In this document: in pieces, positions 1 to 8,177 of the stretch
Position numbering within the stretch: the stretch's first letter is position 1
Layout of the letters: each line of letters begins with the position of its first letter
Source: Erwinia sorbitola
Lineage (GTDB): Bacteria; Pseudomonadota; Gammaproteobacteria; Enterobacterales; Enterobacteriaceae
Length of the DNA stretch: 64,000 nt
Reading direction: 5' to 3'
Assembly: GCF_009738185.1 (NCBI RefSeq)
Contig: NZ_CP046509.1
Coordinates: 2,793,501-2,857,500 of the forward strand
Program-made: the position numbers and the translations under genes
Notes under the pieces: generated by a model
What the model saw: only the letters and a program-made list of their open reading frames with translations
What the model was told of the DNA's origin: nothing
Database searches by the model: none

Positions 1-1581
1 GATCGACTGGTATGCGGCGATGTCGGCTTTGGCAAAACTGAAGTGGCGATGCGTGCAGCATTCCTCGCCGTGGAGAACCACAAACAGGTTGCCGTACTGG
101 TGCCCACCACCCTGCTGGCACAGCAGCATTACGATAACTTCCGCGACCGCTTTGCCAACTGGCCGGTGCGCATTGAGATGCTGTCACGCTTCCGTACTGC
201 TAAAGAGCAGGCGCAGGTGCTGGCGGAAGCACAGGAAGGTAAGGTAGATATTCTTATCGGTACCCATAAGCTGCTTCAGAGTGAGATCAAATGGCACGAT
301 CTGGGCCTGCTGGTCGTCGATGAAGAGCACCGTTTTGGCGTGCGCCACAAAGAGCGCATCAAGGCGATGCGAGCCGATGTTGATATCCTGACGCTGACCG
401 CAACGCCGATCCCACGTACGCTGAATATGGCGATGAGCGGGATGCGCGATCTGTCGATTATTGCCACACCTCCTGCACGTCGTCTGGCGGTTAAAACCTT
501 TGTACGTGAGTATGACGATCTGGTCGTACGCGAGGCGATCCTGCGCGAAGTCCTGCGCGGTGGGCAGGTTTACTACCTCTATAACGACGTTGAAAATATT
601 GAAAAGGCGGCGAAACGCCTCTCTGAGCTGGTTCCTGAAGCCCGGGTGGCAATCGGGCATGGTCAGATGCGCGAACGCGAGCTGGAACGGGTGATGAATG
701 ACTTCCATCATCAGCGTTTCAACGTGCTGGTGTGTACCACCATCATTGAAACCGGCATCGACATCCCTACCGCGAACACTATTATCATTGAGCGTGCCGA
801 TCACTTTGGTCTGGCACAGCTGCATCAGCTGCGTGGTCGCGTCGGGCGCTCCCACCATCAGGCCTACGCCTGGCTACTGACGCCACATCCAAAAGCGATG
901 ACCGTCGATGCGCATAAACGCCTGGAGGCCATTGCCTCGCTGGAAGATTTAGGTGCCGGATTTGCCCTTGCCACACACGATCTGGAAATTCGTGGTGCCG
1001 GGGAGCTGCTGGGAGAAGGCCAGAGTGGCCAGATGGAAACCATCGGTTTCTCACTGTATATGGATCTGCTGGAAAACGCCGTCAACGCCCTGAAAGAGGG
1101 GCGCGAACCGTCCCTGGAGGATCTGACTAACAGTCAAACCGAGATTGAGCTGCGGATGCCTGCGCTGCTGCCGGATGACTTTATTCCTGATGTGAATACC
1201 CGCCTCTCGTTCTATAAACGCATTGCCAGCGCCGTGCAGTCCGGCGAGCTGGACGATCTCAAGGTGGAGCTGATTGACCGCTTCGGCATGCTGCCGGATG
1301 CAGCACGCAATCTGCTGGATATTGCCGCCCTGCGCCTGGTGGCGAAAACACTGGGTATCCGCAAGGTTGAAGCCAGTGAGAAAGGTGGGTTCTTTGAATT
1401 CGCTGAGAAGAACAAGGTTGATCCAATGTGGCTGATTGGCCTGCTACAGAAGGAGCCGCAGCACTGGCGCCTGGATGGGCCAACGCGTCTGAAGTTTATC
1501 CGGGATCTGGGTGAGCGTAAGCTGCGGATGAAGTGGGTACAGGAGTTTATGCAGCTGATGCTGGAACATGCTCAGGGGTAG
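1..1581 (+). CDS. mfd: Transcription-repair coupling factor Mfd, C-terminal part (5' truncated by window)
   Basis: The reading frame is open from base 1, so the gene starts before the window. The first visible residues hold the Walker A motif (GDVGFGKTE), followed by the DEEH box (near base 320), the TATPIPRTL motif III and the QLRGRVGR motif VI of an SF2 translocase. The last 200 residues form the TRCF C-terminal domain (ending near LMLEHAQG). Mfd pushes RNA polymerase stalled at DNA lesions off the template and recruits UvrA. The N-terminal UvrB-like and RNA-polymerase-interaction domains lie outside the window. The stop is TAG. No T-rich terminator is seen before the convergent ycfJ. Confidence 0.97.
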   Translation, partial: DRLVCGDVGFGKTEVAMRAAFLAVENHKQVAVLVPTTLLAQQHYDNFRDRFANWPVRIEMLSRFRTAKEQAQVLAEAQEGKVDILIGTHKLLQSEIKWHDLGLLVVDEEHRFGVRHKERIKAMRADVDILTLTATPIPRTLNMAMSGMRDLSIIATPPARRLAVKTFVREYDDLVVREAILREVLRGGQVYYLYNDVENIEKAAKRLSELVPEARVAIGHGQMRERELERVMNDFHHQRFNVLVCTTIIETGIDIPTANTIIIERADHFGLAQLHQLRGRVGRSHHQAYAWLLTPHPKAMTVDAHKRLEAIASLEDLGAGFALATHDLEIRGAGELLGEGQSGQMETIGFSLYMDLLENAVNALKEGREPSLEDLTNSQTEIELRMPALLPDDFIPDVNTRLSFYKRIASAVQSGELDDLKVELIDRFGMLPDAARNLLDIAALRLVAKTLGIRKVEASEKGGFFEFAEKNKVDPMWLIGLLQKEPQHWRLDGPTRLKFIRDLGERKLRMKWVQEFMQLMLEHAQG

Positions 1582-1626
1582 GAAAACCAGGGCGAGGCGT
1601 GGTGCTTCGCCCCTGTCAGCTTCGTC

Positions 1627-2166
1627 TTAAGCTTTATTGCTCAACACTAACTGTCCGTTGTTATCAAGGGGGATGCGCATACCGGGGTCACTCTCCATGC
1701 GAATCTTGCCCTGCTGGTCGCCGATTTTGTAGGTTACATCGTAACCCAGCATTTTTTCCTGCTTATCATAGACCGTTTTGCAACGCTGCTCGGTAGTGGT
1801 GTAGGTATCGCGATCCTGCATGGCGCCCTGTACCTGATTACCGCCGTAGCCACCGGCCAGCGCACCCGCTACCGTTGCCACATCCCGGCCACGACCGCCA
1901 CCAAACTGATGCCCCAGCACGCCACCAGCAACGGCACCAAGTACTGAGCCGGTGATGCGGTGTTCATCCTGCACCGCACGGCGGTGAGTCAGCGTGACAT
2001 TACGGCACTCCTGACGAGGATTTTTAAGCGTCTCTTTGATTGGCGTAGCTGACAGCACCTGCGCGTATTGCGGACTGCGATCGAACACATTCATACTGGC
2101 AACAGCCGCCACACCAAGTGCAGCCACAACACCGATACCAATACCCGCTAACATGGATTTATTCAC
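1627..2166 (-). CDS. ycfJ: YcfJ, glycine-zipper outer-membrane-associated protein
   Basis: This 179-residue protein closely resembles E. coli YcfJ. It has an N-terminal hydrophobic segment (about residues 5-24), then a glycine-rich stretch near residues 75-110 with GAVAGG/GALAGG repeats typical of a glycine-zipper 2TM (Rick_17kDa_Anti-like) domain, and a C-terminal domain with YDVTYKIGDQ. The start chosen is GTG at 2166, because an AGGAGG ribosome-binding site lies just upstream and the residues NKSMLAGIG match the family start. The frame is open further upstream to 2286, but nothing supports that longer form. It is linked to biofilm and envelope stress in E. coli; its molecular role is not known. 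Confidence 0.9.
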   Translation of the reverse strand: MNKSMLAGIGIGVVAALGVAAVASMNVFDRSPQYAQVLSATPIKETLKNPRQECRNVTLTHRRAVQDEHRITGSVLGAVAGGVLGHQFGGGRGRDVATVAGALAGGYGGNQVQGAMQDRDTYTTTEQRCKTVYDKQEKMLGYDVTYKIGDQQGKIRMESDPGMRIPLDNNGQLVLSNKA

Positions 2167-2389
2167 AGGAAACCTCCTGACATCGTTACCGCGCATAGTT
2201 GCCAGCTCTGGAGGCGGCATTTCCGGCGTGCGCGACGCGCCGTAGTAATTAACAGGAATTTTGCTGCCAGTAATGAATTGTGACAATAAGAATACTGGAC
2301 GAAAATCAGCTTTGGCATGATAAGCGAAAGCTTTTAAGAGAGTTCTTATCGGGGGGATTTCAGGGGTGGGTCAGAAGAACGGCTTATAA

Positions 2390-2425
2390 TAGCGGAAGGT
2401 TATAAGCCGTTTTTTTACTTCGTGC
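2390..2425. terminator. Rho-independent-type hairpin between ycfJ and ndh
   Basis: A near-perfect inverted repeat (ACGGCTTATAA, 10-nt loop, TTATAAGCCGT) is followed by seven T on the plus strand. Read on the minus strand, where ndh ends at 2442, it is followed only by a weak TTCTTCT tract. It probably ends ndh, but the better U-tract points the other way (see findings). Confidence 0.7.
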
Positions 2426-2441
2426 CGTGGCCGGCGCGGTA

Positions 2442-3746
2442 TTAGTGCAGTTTCAGGCGCGGACGGATAGCGCGGTTAATGCTGCCAACCAGCATCATCA
2501 GCCCGGTCTTAAAGTAACCGTGCAGAGCAATCTGATGCATGCGATACAGTGAGATATAGACAAAACGCGCAATGCGTCCTTCCACCATCATTGAGCCGCG
2601 CATCAGGTTACCCATCAGGCTACCAACGGTACTAAAACGAGAGAGTGACACCAGCGAACCGTGGTCTTTATAGACGTATGGTTTCTGCGGCTGCCCTTTC
2701 ATCTCTGCAAGAATATTTGACAGCACGCGCGACGCCATCTGATGCGCAGACTGCGCACGCGGTGGTACAAAGCCGCCAGCAGGCAGGGCACAGGATGCAC
2801 AGTCACCGATCGCATAAATATTTGGATCACGAGTGGTCTGCAAGGTTGGCTCCACCACCAGCTGGTTAATGCGGTTGGTTTCCAGGCCGCCCAGATCTTT
2901 CATAAAGTCCGGTGCTTTGATACCCGCTGCCCAGACCATCAGATCGGCATCGATAAATTCGCCACTTTTAGTGTTCAGGCCTTTCTTATCAGCGCTGGTC
3001 ACCATCGTCTGCGTCAGTACGCGCACACCCAGCTTGGTCAGCTCACTGTGCGCTGCGCTGGAGATACGCGGCGGCAGTGCAGGCAAAATACGGTCGCCAG
3101 CTTCCACCAGCGTTACGTTCAGCGCCTGGCTGTCCAGACCTTTATAGCCATAGCTGTGCAGCTGTTTCACCGCATTATGCAGCTCGGCTGACAGCTCCAC
3201 CCCGGTGGCCCCTGCGCCAACAATCGCGATGTTCACCTTCTCCTGGCTGCCCTCACTGGCCGAGAACTTCAGAAACAGGTTCAGCATCTCATTGTGGAAA
3301 CGACGTGCCTGATGCGGGTTATCGAGGAAAATGCAGTTATCTTTCACCCCAGGCGTGCCGAAGTCGTTAGAGGTACTGCCCAGCGCCATCACCAGCGTGT
3401 CGTAGGCCAGTTCACGCTCAGGCACCAGCAGTTCGCCCTGCGCATCGCGAATTTCTGCCAGCTTAAGACGATTATTTTCCCGGTCAAGATCGGTCAGCGT
3501 ACCCAGCTGGAAGCTGAAACCATGCTTGTGCGCATGGGCCAGGTAGCTAAGACCATCAATGCCTTCATCCAGCGATCCGGTGGCAACTTCATGTAACAGA
3601 GGTTTCCAGAGATGACTATGGTTGCGGTCTACCAGGGTGATCTGTGCTTTCTTCTTGCGGCCCAGTTTGTGCCCCAGCTGAGTGGCCAGTTCAAGACCCC
3701 CGGCACCCCCGCCAATGATAACAATTTTCTTCATAGGTGTTGTCAA
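2442..3746 (-). CDS. ndh: NADH dehydrogenase II (NDH-2)
   Basis: This 434-residue single-subunit flavoprotein matches E. coli Ndh along its whole length. It oxidises NADH and reduces ubiquinone at the inner face of the cytoplasmic membrane without pumping protons. The FAD-binding GGGAGGLE motif is near residue 12, the NADH-binding fold VGAGATGVEL near residue 178, and the family AIGDCA motif near residue 320. The C-terminal segment (FKTGLMMLVGSINRAIRPRLKLH) is the membrane-attachment end. The start is TTG at 3746, as in E. coli, preceded by GAGAGGG. An FNR-type box upstream suggests repression in the absence of oxygen. Confidence 0.97.
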   Translation of the reverse strand: MTTPMKKIVIIGGGAGGLELATQLGHKLGRKKKAQITLVDRNHSHLWKPLLHEVATGSLDEGIDGLSYLAHAHKHGFSFQLGTLTDLDRENNRLKLAEIRDAQGELLVPERELAYDTLVMALGSTSNDFGTPGVKDNCIFLDNPHQARRFHNEMLNLFLKFSASEGSQEKVNIAIVGAGATGVELSAELHNAVKQLHSYGYKGLDSQALNVTLVEAGDRILPALPPRISSAAHSELTKLGVRVLTQTMVTSADKKGLNTKSGEFIDADLMVWAAGIKAPDFMKDLGGLETNRINQLVVEPTLQTTRDPNIYAIGDCASCALPAGGFVPPRAQSAHQMASRVLSNILAEMKGQPQKPYVYKDHGSLVSLSRFSTVGSLMGNLMRGSMMVEGRIARFVYISLYRMHQIALHGYFKTGLMMLVGSINRAIRPRLKLH

Positions 3747-3879
3747 ACGACCCTCTCTAAAAGTAAACCAATCGTTAATTAAAAGTTAAATAAATAACCT
3801 TAATTAACATAGGGTTGGCGATATTAATTCGCGAGCTGGGGCCAGAATAACACGTAGGAATTCATCTGATCTAAGAAAA

Positions 3880-3893
3880 TTGATCCTGGTCAA
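3880..3893. promoter_or_regulatory. FNR-type box upstream of ndh
   Basis: TTGATCCTGGTCAA matches the FNR consensus TTGAT-N4-ATCAA at nine of ten positions. It lies about 134 bp upstream of the ndh start codon. E. coli ndh is repressed anaerobically by FNR at such sites, so conserved control is likely; this is inferred from sequence only. Confidence 0.7.
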
Positions 3894-3940
3894 TTTTATT
3901 AGCAAAACTAAGAATAGTACGAATAAAGACCCTGTCAGCA

Positions 3941-3962
3941 GCCCGCCTTTTAGCGGGCAAGG
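3941..3962 (-). terminator. Possible ycfP terminator hairpin
   Basis: An inverted repeat (GCCCGC, short A/T loop, GCGGGC) lies just 3' of ycfP on the minus strand. No clean U-tract follows, so termination is plausible but not certain. Confidence 0.4.
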
Positions 3963-3992
3963 GTCATCTTTTAAGCGGAGAATAGAGAGGAA

Positions 3993-4535
3993 TTAACCTA
4001 AGGATTTGAACGCTTTAATACGCGGAAGATGATGAGAAATGTTTTTGAACTTATGACCTTCCACCTCATCCCACACCAGCTCATAAAAGTGGTGCAGTTC
4101 GGCTGCGCTACGCTGGTTATCCAGTGCTTCGTCGTGGCGTGAGAGAATGGTAAGGCAGCGATCGCGATTCTTTTCGCGAAAGTTACCCACGCATTTGGTC
4201 GCAATATCCGCGTACTCTTCCGGGCGGTCAATCTTGCCTTCCATCACTTCCTGTGGCCACAGATTGGGGTTAAACATCACCTGGCGTATATTGCAGAGGA
4301 AACCAATACGTTCCGCCCAGTACCCCCCAAGACCAACACCGCAAATCAATGGGCGATCGTCGTCGGTTTGCTGCAACATCCTGTAGGTCTCTTTCAGCAG
4401 ATGCTGCATATCATGTTTAGGATGCCGGGTGCTGTAACTGAGCAGCCGGACATCCGGATCAATAAATTGCAGCTGTAACACCTTCTCATGGTTGCCAGGG
4501 CTGTTTGAATCAAAACCGTGCAGATAAATAATCAT
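3993..4535 (-). CDS. ycfP: YcfP, alpha/beta-hydrolase-fold protein (UPF0227)
   Basis: The 180-residue product is very close to E. coli YcfP, with the same length and the same start MIIYLHGFDSNSPGNHEK. The YLHGFDS segment and the nucleophile-elbow-like GVGLGGYWAE (near residue 70) fit an esterase-like fold in which the usual serine is replaced by glycine, so catalysis is uncertain. ATG 4535 is chosen because it gives the family start; an in-frame codon 12 bp earlier adds only four residues. It lies 40 bp downstream of nagZ, in the same direction. Its function is not established. Confidence 0.92.
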   Translation of the reverse strand: MIIYLHGFDSNSPGNHEKVLQLQFIDPDVRLLSYSTRHPKHDMQHLLKETYRMLQQTDDDRPLICGVGLGGYWAERIGFLCNIRQVMFNPNLWPQEVMEGKIDRPEEYADIATKCVGNFREKNRDRCLTILSRHDEALDNQRSAAELHHFYELVWDEVEGHKFKNISHHLPRIKAFKSLG

Positions 4536-4575
4536 CGTTATTCTCACCGTTATTGTGCCACAGGCAATCTGAAAG

Positions 4576-5607
4576 CTAGATGCCTGCCGCGGCTTTATAG
4601 TCCAGCCAGCGTTGCTGAAGCTGACTCAGTATGGCACTGGTCTCTTTCCAGCGCGAAGAGTCGCGCAGTTGCTGATGGGTATACGAACTCTGATGGTAAA
4701 GCTGCGCTACTCTTTCAGCATTGATCGGCGACAGGTTATCCAACACGCTCACCGCTCCCTGACGATTATTGCACACCAGAATCATATCGCATCCGGCATC
4801 CAGCGCCGCCTGCCCCCGCTCGGCGTAGCTCCCCATAATCGCCGCGCCTTCCATCGACAGGTCGTCTGAGAAAATAACACCGTTAAAGCCCAGCTCCTGA
4901 CGCAGTACGGTTTTCAGCCAGTGTGATGAACCACTGGCCGGACGCGGATCGACTTCAGTATAGATAACATGGGCAGGCATAATCGCGTCGAGCGCCTGTT
5001 CGGCAATCAGCTGCTTAAAGATCGGCATATCATGCTGACGAATCTCAGCTTCACTGCGGGTGTCGCGCGGTGTTTCCTTGTGGGAGTCTGCACTTACTGC
5101 ACCGTGGCCAGGGAAATGTTTTCCGGTGGTTTTCATACCGGCATCATGCATGCCACGGATAAAGCAACGCGCCATTTGCAGCGCAATAGCCGGATCTTCA
5201 TGGAATGAGCGCTCACCGATGGCCGCGCTACCGTGGCCGATATCCAGCACCGGGGCGAAGCTGATATCAATATCCATCGCAATCATTTCAGCAGCCATCA
5301 GCCAGCCTGCCTGCTGGGCCAGCGCTTCGGCCTGCTCGCCGCGATGCAGCGCAGCGAAGGCCTGCATTGCCGGAAGACGGGTAAAACCGTCGCGGAAGCG
5401 CTGCACCCGGCCCCCCTCCTGATCCACGGCTACCACCAGACGATGGCGCGATGCTGCTCGTATCTGACGCACCAGTTCACGTAGCTGCGCCGGATCATGG
5501 TAGTTACGGCTGAACAGAATCAGCCCCCCGACCAGCGGATGCTGTAAAATTTCGCGCTCTTCAGCATCCAGTTCGCAGCCCTGTACATCCAACATTACCG
5601 GTCCCAC
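4576..5607 (-). CDS. nagZ: Beta-N-acetylhexosaminidase NagZ (GH3)
   Basis: This cytoplasmic GH3 glycosidase (343 residues) removes GlcNAc from GlcNAc-1,6-anhydroMurNAc-peptides during peptidoglycan recycling, producing the anhydro-muropeptides that induce AmpC in some species. It shows the family segments AVDQEGGRVQR (near residue 62), KHFPGHG with the following DSHKETP loop that carries the catalytic histidine, and FSDDLSMEGA holding the nucleophile aspartate near residue 247. The start is GTG at 5607, matching E. coli MGPVMLDV. It is 3 bp downstream of thiK, so the two are surely co-transcribed. Confidence 0.96.
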   Translation of the reverse strand: MGPVMLDVQGCELDAEEREILQHPLVGGLILFSRNYHDPAQLRELVRQIRAASRHRLVVAVDQEGGRVQRFRDGFTRLPAMQAFAALHRGEQAEALAQQAGWLMAAEMIAMDIDISFAPVLDIGHGSAAIGERSFHEDPAIALQMARCFIRGMHDAGMKTTGKHFPGHGAVSADSHKETPRDTRSEAEIRQHDMPIFKQLIAEQALDAIMPAHVIYTEVDPRPASGSSHWLKTVLRQELGFNGVIFSDDLSMEGAAIMGSYAERGQAALDAGCDMILVCNNRQGAVSVLDNLSPINAERVAQLYHQSSYTHQQLRDSSRWKETSAILSQLQQRWLDYKAAAGI

Positions 5608-5610
5608 ACT

Positions 5611-6462
5611 TCACCTCTTACCTGATGATATGCGCTGCCAGCCTGTGGCTGCCAGCGTCTTAAAATGGTGTTCGCCACTCTGCTGCCAGCGCAGCTCATA
5701 CCAGCTGGTTGCCAGCAGGTCGAGCCACGGCAGCCAACGGTCAACCTGCCGTTGCAGCGTGTCATAATCGAATTGTTGCTGCGCCGCGTAGCAGCCGATC
5801 AGCCGCTGTCGCTGCTGCTTATCCAGTTCATTGCCGCTGACTATCGCCGCCAGTTCAAGCGCCACATCGCCATCTCCGGCGTACTCCCAGTCAATCAAGC
5901 GCAGCCGGGAATTATCCGCAATCAGATTTCCGCAGTGAATATCCATATGCAATACGCCGCAGCGTAATGGCCTGGGTTCCCCCTGCTGCTGACAGCGCTT
6001 TAACGCGCGCAGCCAGTGTATCTGACGCCGTGACGGCACACTGCGCTGCCAGTACTCCATCAGCAGCGGCAGCAGCCGTACCGGATAGCCCGTCAGCGGC
6101 TGGCGGTGTAGACGGACAAGCTCATTTACCAGCCTCTCCAGCCACTTATCCCACTGGGCTGGCAGCAGCTCCACGCCCGGCTGCCAGCCCAGTAGTAACC
6201 ATTCTGCATTGCGGCCATACACACCGGGAGTAAGACCGCTGGCGTTCAGCTTGCGCAGCAGACGATATTCACGCTGGCGATTAACGCCTGGCATCAGCGT
6301 TTTTCCGGCAGCGCGGCGTGCCAGCAGCGGGATGCCTTCCAGGCAAAGCTGAACACTCAGCCCGCTTAATCCATCGAGGGGCAAAAAAGAACCGGCGGCT
6401 CGCGCCGCCGGAAATTGTTGCGTTATCAGCCGCTCAAGGGCGGGATCAGTGCAGAACGGCAC
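5611..6462 (-). CDS. thiK: Thiamine kinase ThiK
   Basis: The 283-residue product resembles E. coli ThiK (YcfN, 274 residues), a choline/aminoglycoside-kinase-fold enzyme that phosphorylates salvaged thiamine to thiamine phosphate. The diagnostic catalytic loop is HMDIHCGNLI (around residues 172-181), followed by the metal-binding LIDWEYAGDGD. The N-terminal half is less conserved than the C-terminal half. The start overlaps the end of lpoB by 17 bp, which suggests translational coupling in the hinT-ycfL-lpoB-thiK-nagZ-ycfP run. Confidence 0.92.
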   Translation of the reverse strand: MPFCTDPALERLITQQFPAARAAGSFLPLDGLSGLSVQLCLEGIPLLARRAAGKTLMPGVNRQREYRLLRKLNASGLTPGVYGRNAEWLLLGWQPGVELLPAQWDKWLERLVNELVRLHRQPLTGYPVRLLPLLMEYWQRSVPSRRQIHWLRALKRCQQQGEPRPLRCGVLHMDIHCGNLIADNSRLRLIDWEYAGDGDVALELAAIVSGNELDKQQRQRLIGCYAAQQQFDYDTLQRQVDRWLPWLDLLATSWYELRWQQSGEHHFKTLAATGWQRISSGKR

Positions 6463-7048
6463 CGCTGCCAGACCAGATAATTTCGCCGGTCTGAACCAGC
6501 ATTAACTGCATTTGCAGCGTCGGTGATTTCACATCCCCTTCCGCATTGCTGTAGAGAACATACTGCGCCCCCACATAACGCGCCAGGCCCACCGCCTTGC
6601 TGCGCGAAACCAGGCTGTCATCAGCTGACAAACCCAGCGTCTGTTTAGCCACAGCCAGCTGCTGCGGAGTCACCAGCGTAAACTGGGTTTTATCCTTCAG
6701 CGCGCTTTGCAGTGCAGCCGTCGCCTTGGCACTTTGCAGGCTGCCATTGGTGCTGTTTTTGACATTGTCCACCAGCAGCACGCTACCCGCAGTGATGCCG
6801 TCGGTTTTTAGCATCTGAGCCACCAGCGGCGATACGCTGGCCGGCCAGTTGAGCGTCTGAATTTTCGGCGGTGGCGGCACATTCTGGCCCGGTTCCGCTT
6901 TCGGCTGCTCCGGCACGGTAACCGGCGGCTGTACCGGTTCAACCGGCGCTGGAGGCTGCTGGGGCTGTTCCTGTTCTTTGAGAATACAGCCGCTCAGAAA
7001 CAGCGCCAGCATCAGCACGCCTGAGAGTTTAAAGATATTGCTGGTCAC
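6446..7048 (-). CDS. lpoB: Outer-membrane lipoprotein LpoB, activator of PBP1B
   Basis: LpoB crosses the periplasm from the outer membrane to stimulate the peptidoglycan synthase PBP1B (MrcB). The 200-residue sequence has a lipoprotein signal with lipobox LSGC (Cys about 21), a proline/glutamine-rich disordered linker (about residues 25-62), and a folded C-terminal domain with TAGSVLLVDNVKN and LQMQLMLVQTGEIIWSG, which match E. coli closely. The start is GTG at 7048 because AAGGAG lies seven bases upstream. It overlaps thiK and follows ycfL by 11 bp. Confidence 0.94.
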   Translation of the reverse strand: MTSNIFKLSGVLMLALFLSGCILKEQEQPQQPPAPVEPVQPPVTVPEQPKAEPGQNVPPPPKIQTLNWPASVSPLVAQMLKTDGITAGSVLLVDNVKNSTNGSLQSAKATAALQSALKDKTQFTLVTPQQLAVAKQTLGLSADDSLVSRSKAVGLARYVGAQYVLYSNAEGDVKSPTLQMQLMLVQTGEIIWSGSGAVLH

Positions 7049-7059
7049 ACGATGACTCC

Positions 7060-7428
7060 TTACAGATACAGGTAGAGACGAACTTTGCTCGCCGTCAGAT
7101 TACCGGTTTGAGATGAAATTTCGGCTTTACCATGGGCTGGCACCATCAGGGTTGTTGGTCGCTCAAACGGCAAAATCTCCAGCCCTTTATCATCATACCA
7201 GTAGAAGCGGTAGGTCACCTTAACCGGCTTTTCCTGCTGATTGAATAGTACCGTTGACGCGCGCTGCTGCCCTTCTGTCTCACGGATGGTCGGCTCATCG
7301 GTTGTGATCCCCGCCGACAACACCGATGACTCCATCACCAGAGACTGTGAGGTATTGATGGTGGTGCGATCGCTGCTGCATCCGGCTAACGCAATCATAA
7401 ACGTAATGGCCGTCAGGCTTGCCCGCAT
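7060..7428 (-). CDS. ycfL: YcfL, DUF1425 lipoprotein
   Basis: The product is a small predicted lipoprotein of 122 residues with lipobox LAGC (Cys 17) and a DUF1425 domain; SLVMESSVLSAGI, YRFYWYDDKGLE and the end KVRLYLYL match E. coli YcfL. ATG 7428 is chosen because it aligns with the E. coli start. An upstream GTG at 7458, overlapping the hinT stop codon, would add ten residues and is the main alternative; neither has a strong ribosome-binding site. Function is unknown, but it always sits between hinT and lpoB, which suggests an envelope role. Confidence 0.85.
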   Translation of the reverse strand: MRASLTAITFMIALAGCSSDRTTINTSQSLVMESSVLSAGITTDEPTIRETEGQQRASTVLFNQQEKPVKVTYRFYWYDDKGLEILPFERPTTLMVPAHGKAEISSQTGNLTASKVRLYLYL

Positions 7429-7454
7429 AGCATTTTGTCCGTTTTTGTTGGCAT

Positions 7455-7805
7455 TCACGATGTCAGCATAGGGCCTAAAGGACGGCCACCGACAAGGTGC
7501 AGGTGGATGTGATAAACCTCCTGACCGCCGTGTTTATTGCAGTTCATGATCAGTCGATAGCCGTCTTCCGCAATCCCTTCATCTTTTGCGATTTTCGCCG
7601 CTACGGTGATCATGCGCCCCAGCGCAGCTTCATGCCCGGCCACCGCATCGTTAGCGGTAGGGATAAGCAGGTTCGGCACAATCAGAATATGGGTGGGTGC
7701 CTGTGGCGAGATATCGCGAAACGCTGTGACCAGTTCGTCCTGATAAACGATGTTGGCCGGAATTTCACGGCGGATAATTTTACTGAATATCGTTTCTTCA
7801 GCCAT
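7455..7805 (-). CDS. hinT: HinT purine nucleoside phosphoramidase
   Basis: This HIT-family hydrolase (116 residues) cleaves adenosine 5'-phosphoramidates and acyl-AMP adducts such as lysyl-AMP. The histidine triad HIHLHLV lies near residues 98-104, and the N-terminal EETIFSKIIRREIPA and FRDISPQAPTHILIVP are typical. ATG 7805 is preferred because it has an AAGGAG site 7 bp upstream and gives the family start MAEETIF. The C terminus stops at GPMLTS, three residues shorter than E. coli and lacking its final AHKGL, a segment known to influence catalysis in the E. coli enzyme. Confidence 0.95.
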   Translation of the reverse strand: MAEETIFSKIIRREIPANIVYQDELVTAFRDISPQAPTHILIVPNLLIPTANDAVAGHEAALGRMITVAAKIAKDEGIAEDGYRLIMNCNKHGGQEVYHIHLHLVGGRPLGPMLTS

Positions 7806-8177
7806 GCTGGCTCTCCTTATGATCGAGTCAATAACGTTACCGCAGTATGAGCGAGAAAATCGTTTTCTTTCAACCTGCAACTGACTTTTCTTTCGTTAAT
7901 CGTTCGCCTTTACATCATTTCATCAGTGCCGGGCTTCCGCGTTAAGGCTTTTGGGTCACCCCTCACAAAAATGAACCGCTAATTCCGCTAAAAACAAAAC
8001 ACTGTTTTATAAATTATGACATATGGCATCCCGATAAAGGATATTTTGCCATTCCCACCTGCCTGTTGGCAAAAACGGCAAGGTTCGTCCGCTTCTGAGG
8101 CTCTATTTTTTCAGCATCCGTCTGAGTTGTCCGGAATCTGTGGTTGAAACCACCCTACTGCGCAAGGAGTTGTCCTG
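7806..8177. promoter_or_regulatory. Divergent hinT / rhiT promoter region
   Basis: This 372-bp region has no gene. It must hold the promoters of hinT (minus) and rhiT (plus). Two candidate regulator sites are visible: a KdgR-like palindrome at 7993-8013 and a CRP-like sequence at 7952-7967 (TGGGT-N6-TCACA; perfect right half, three of five matches on the left). The rest shows no clear structure. Confidence 0.5.
7993..8013. promoter_or_regulatory. KdgR-like operator upstream of rhiT
   Basis: The palindrome AAAACACTGTTTT, in an A/T-rich surround, resembles the KdgR operator consensus (AAAC-A-YTGTTT core with AT flanks). KdgR represses pectin and rhamnogalacturonan genes, including rhiTN, in Dickeya. 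The position, about 165 bp before the rhiT start, is a little far but possible if the leader is long. Confidence 0.5.

Noticed and set aside
184..858. 224-residue frame antisense to mfd
   Set aside because: Fully inside a conserved gene; the frame is a shadow of GC-rich codon use.
2167..2286. N-terminal extension of ycfJ
   Set aside because: The open frame continues upstream, but the ribosome-binding site and family alignment support the GTG at 2166.
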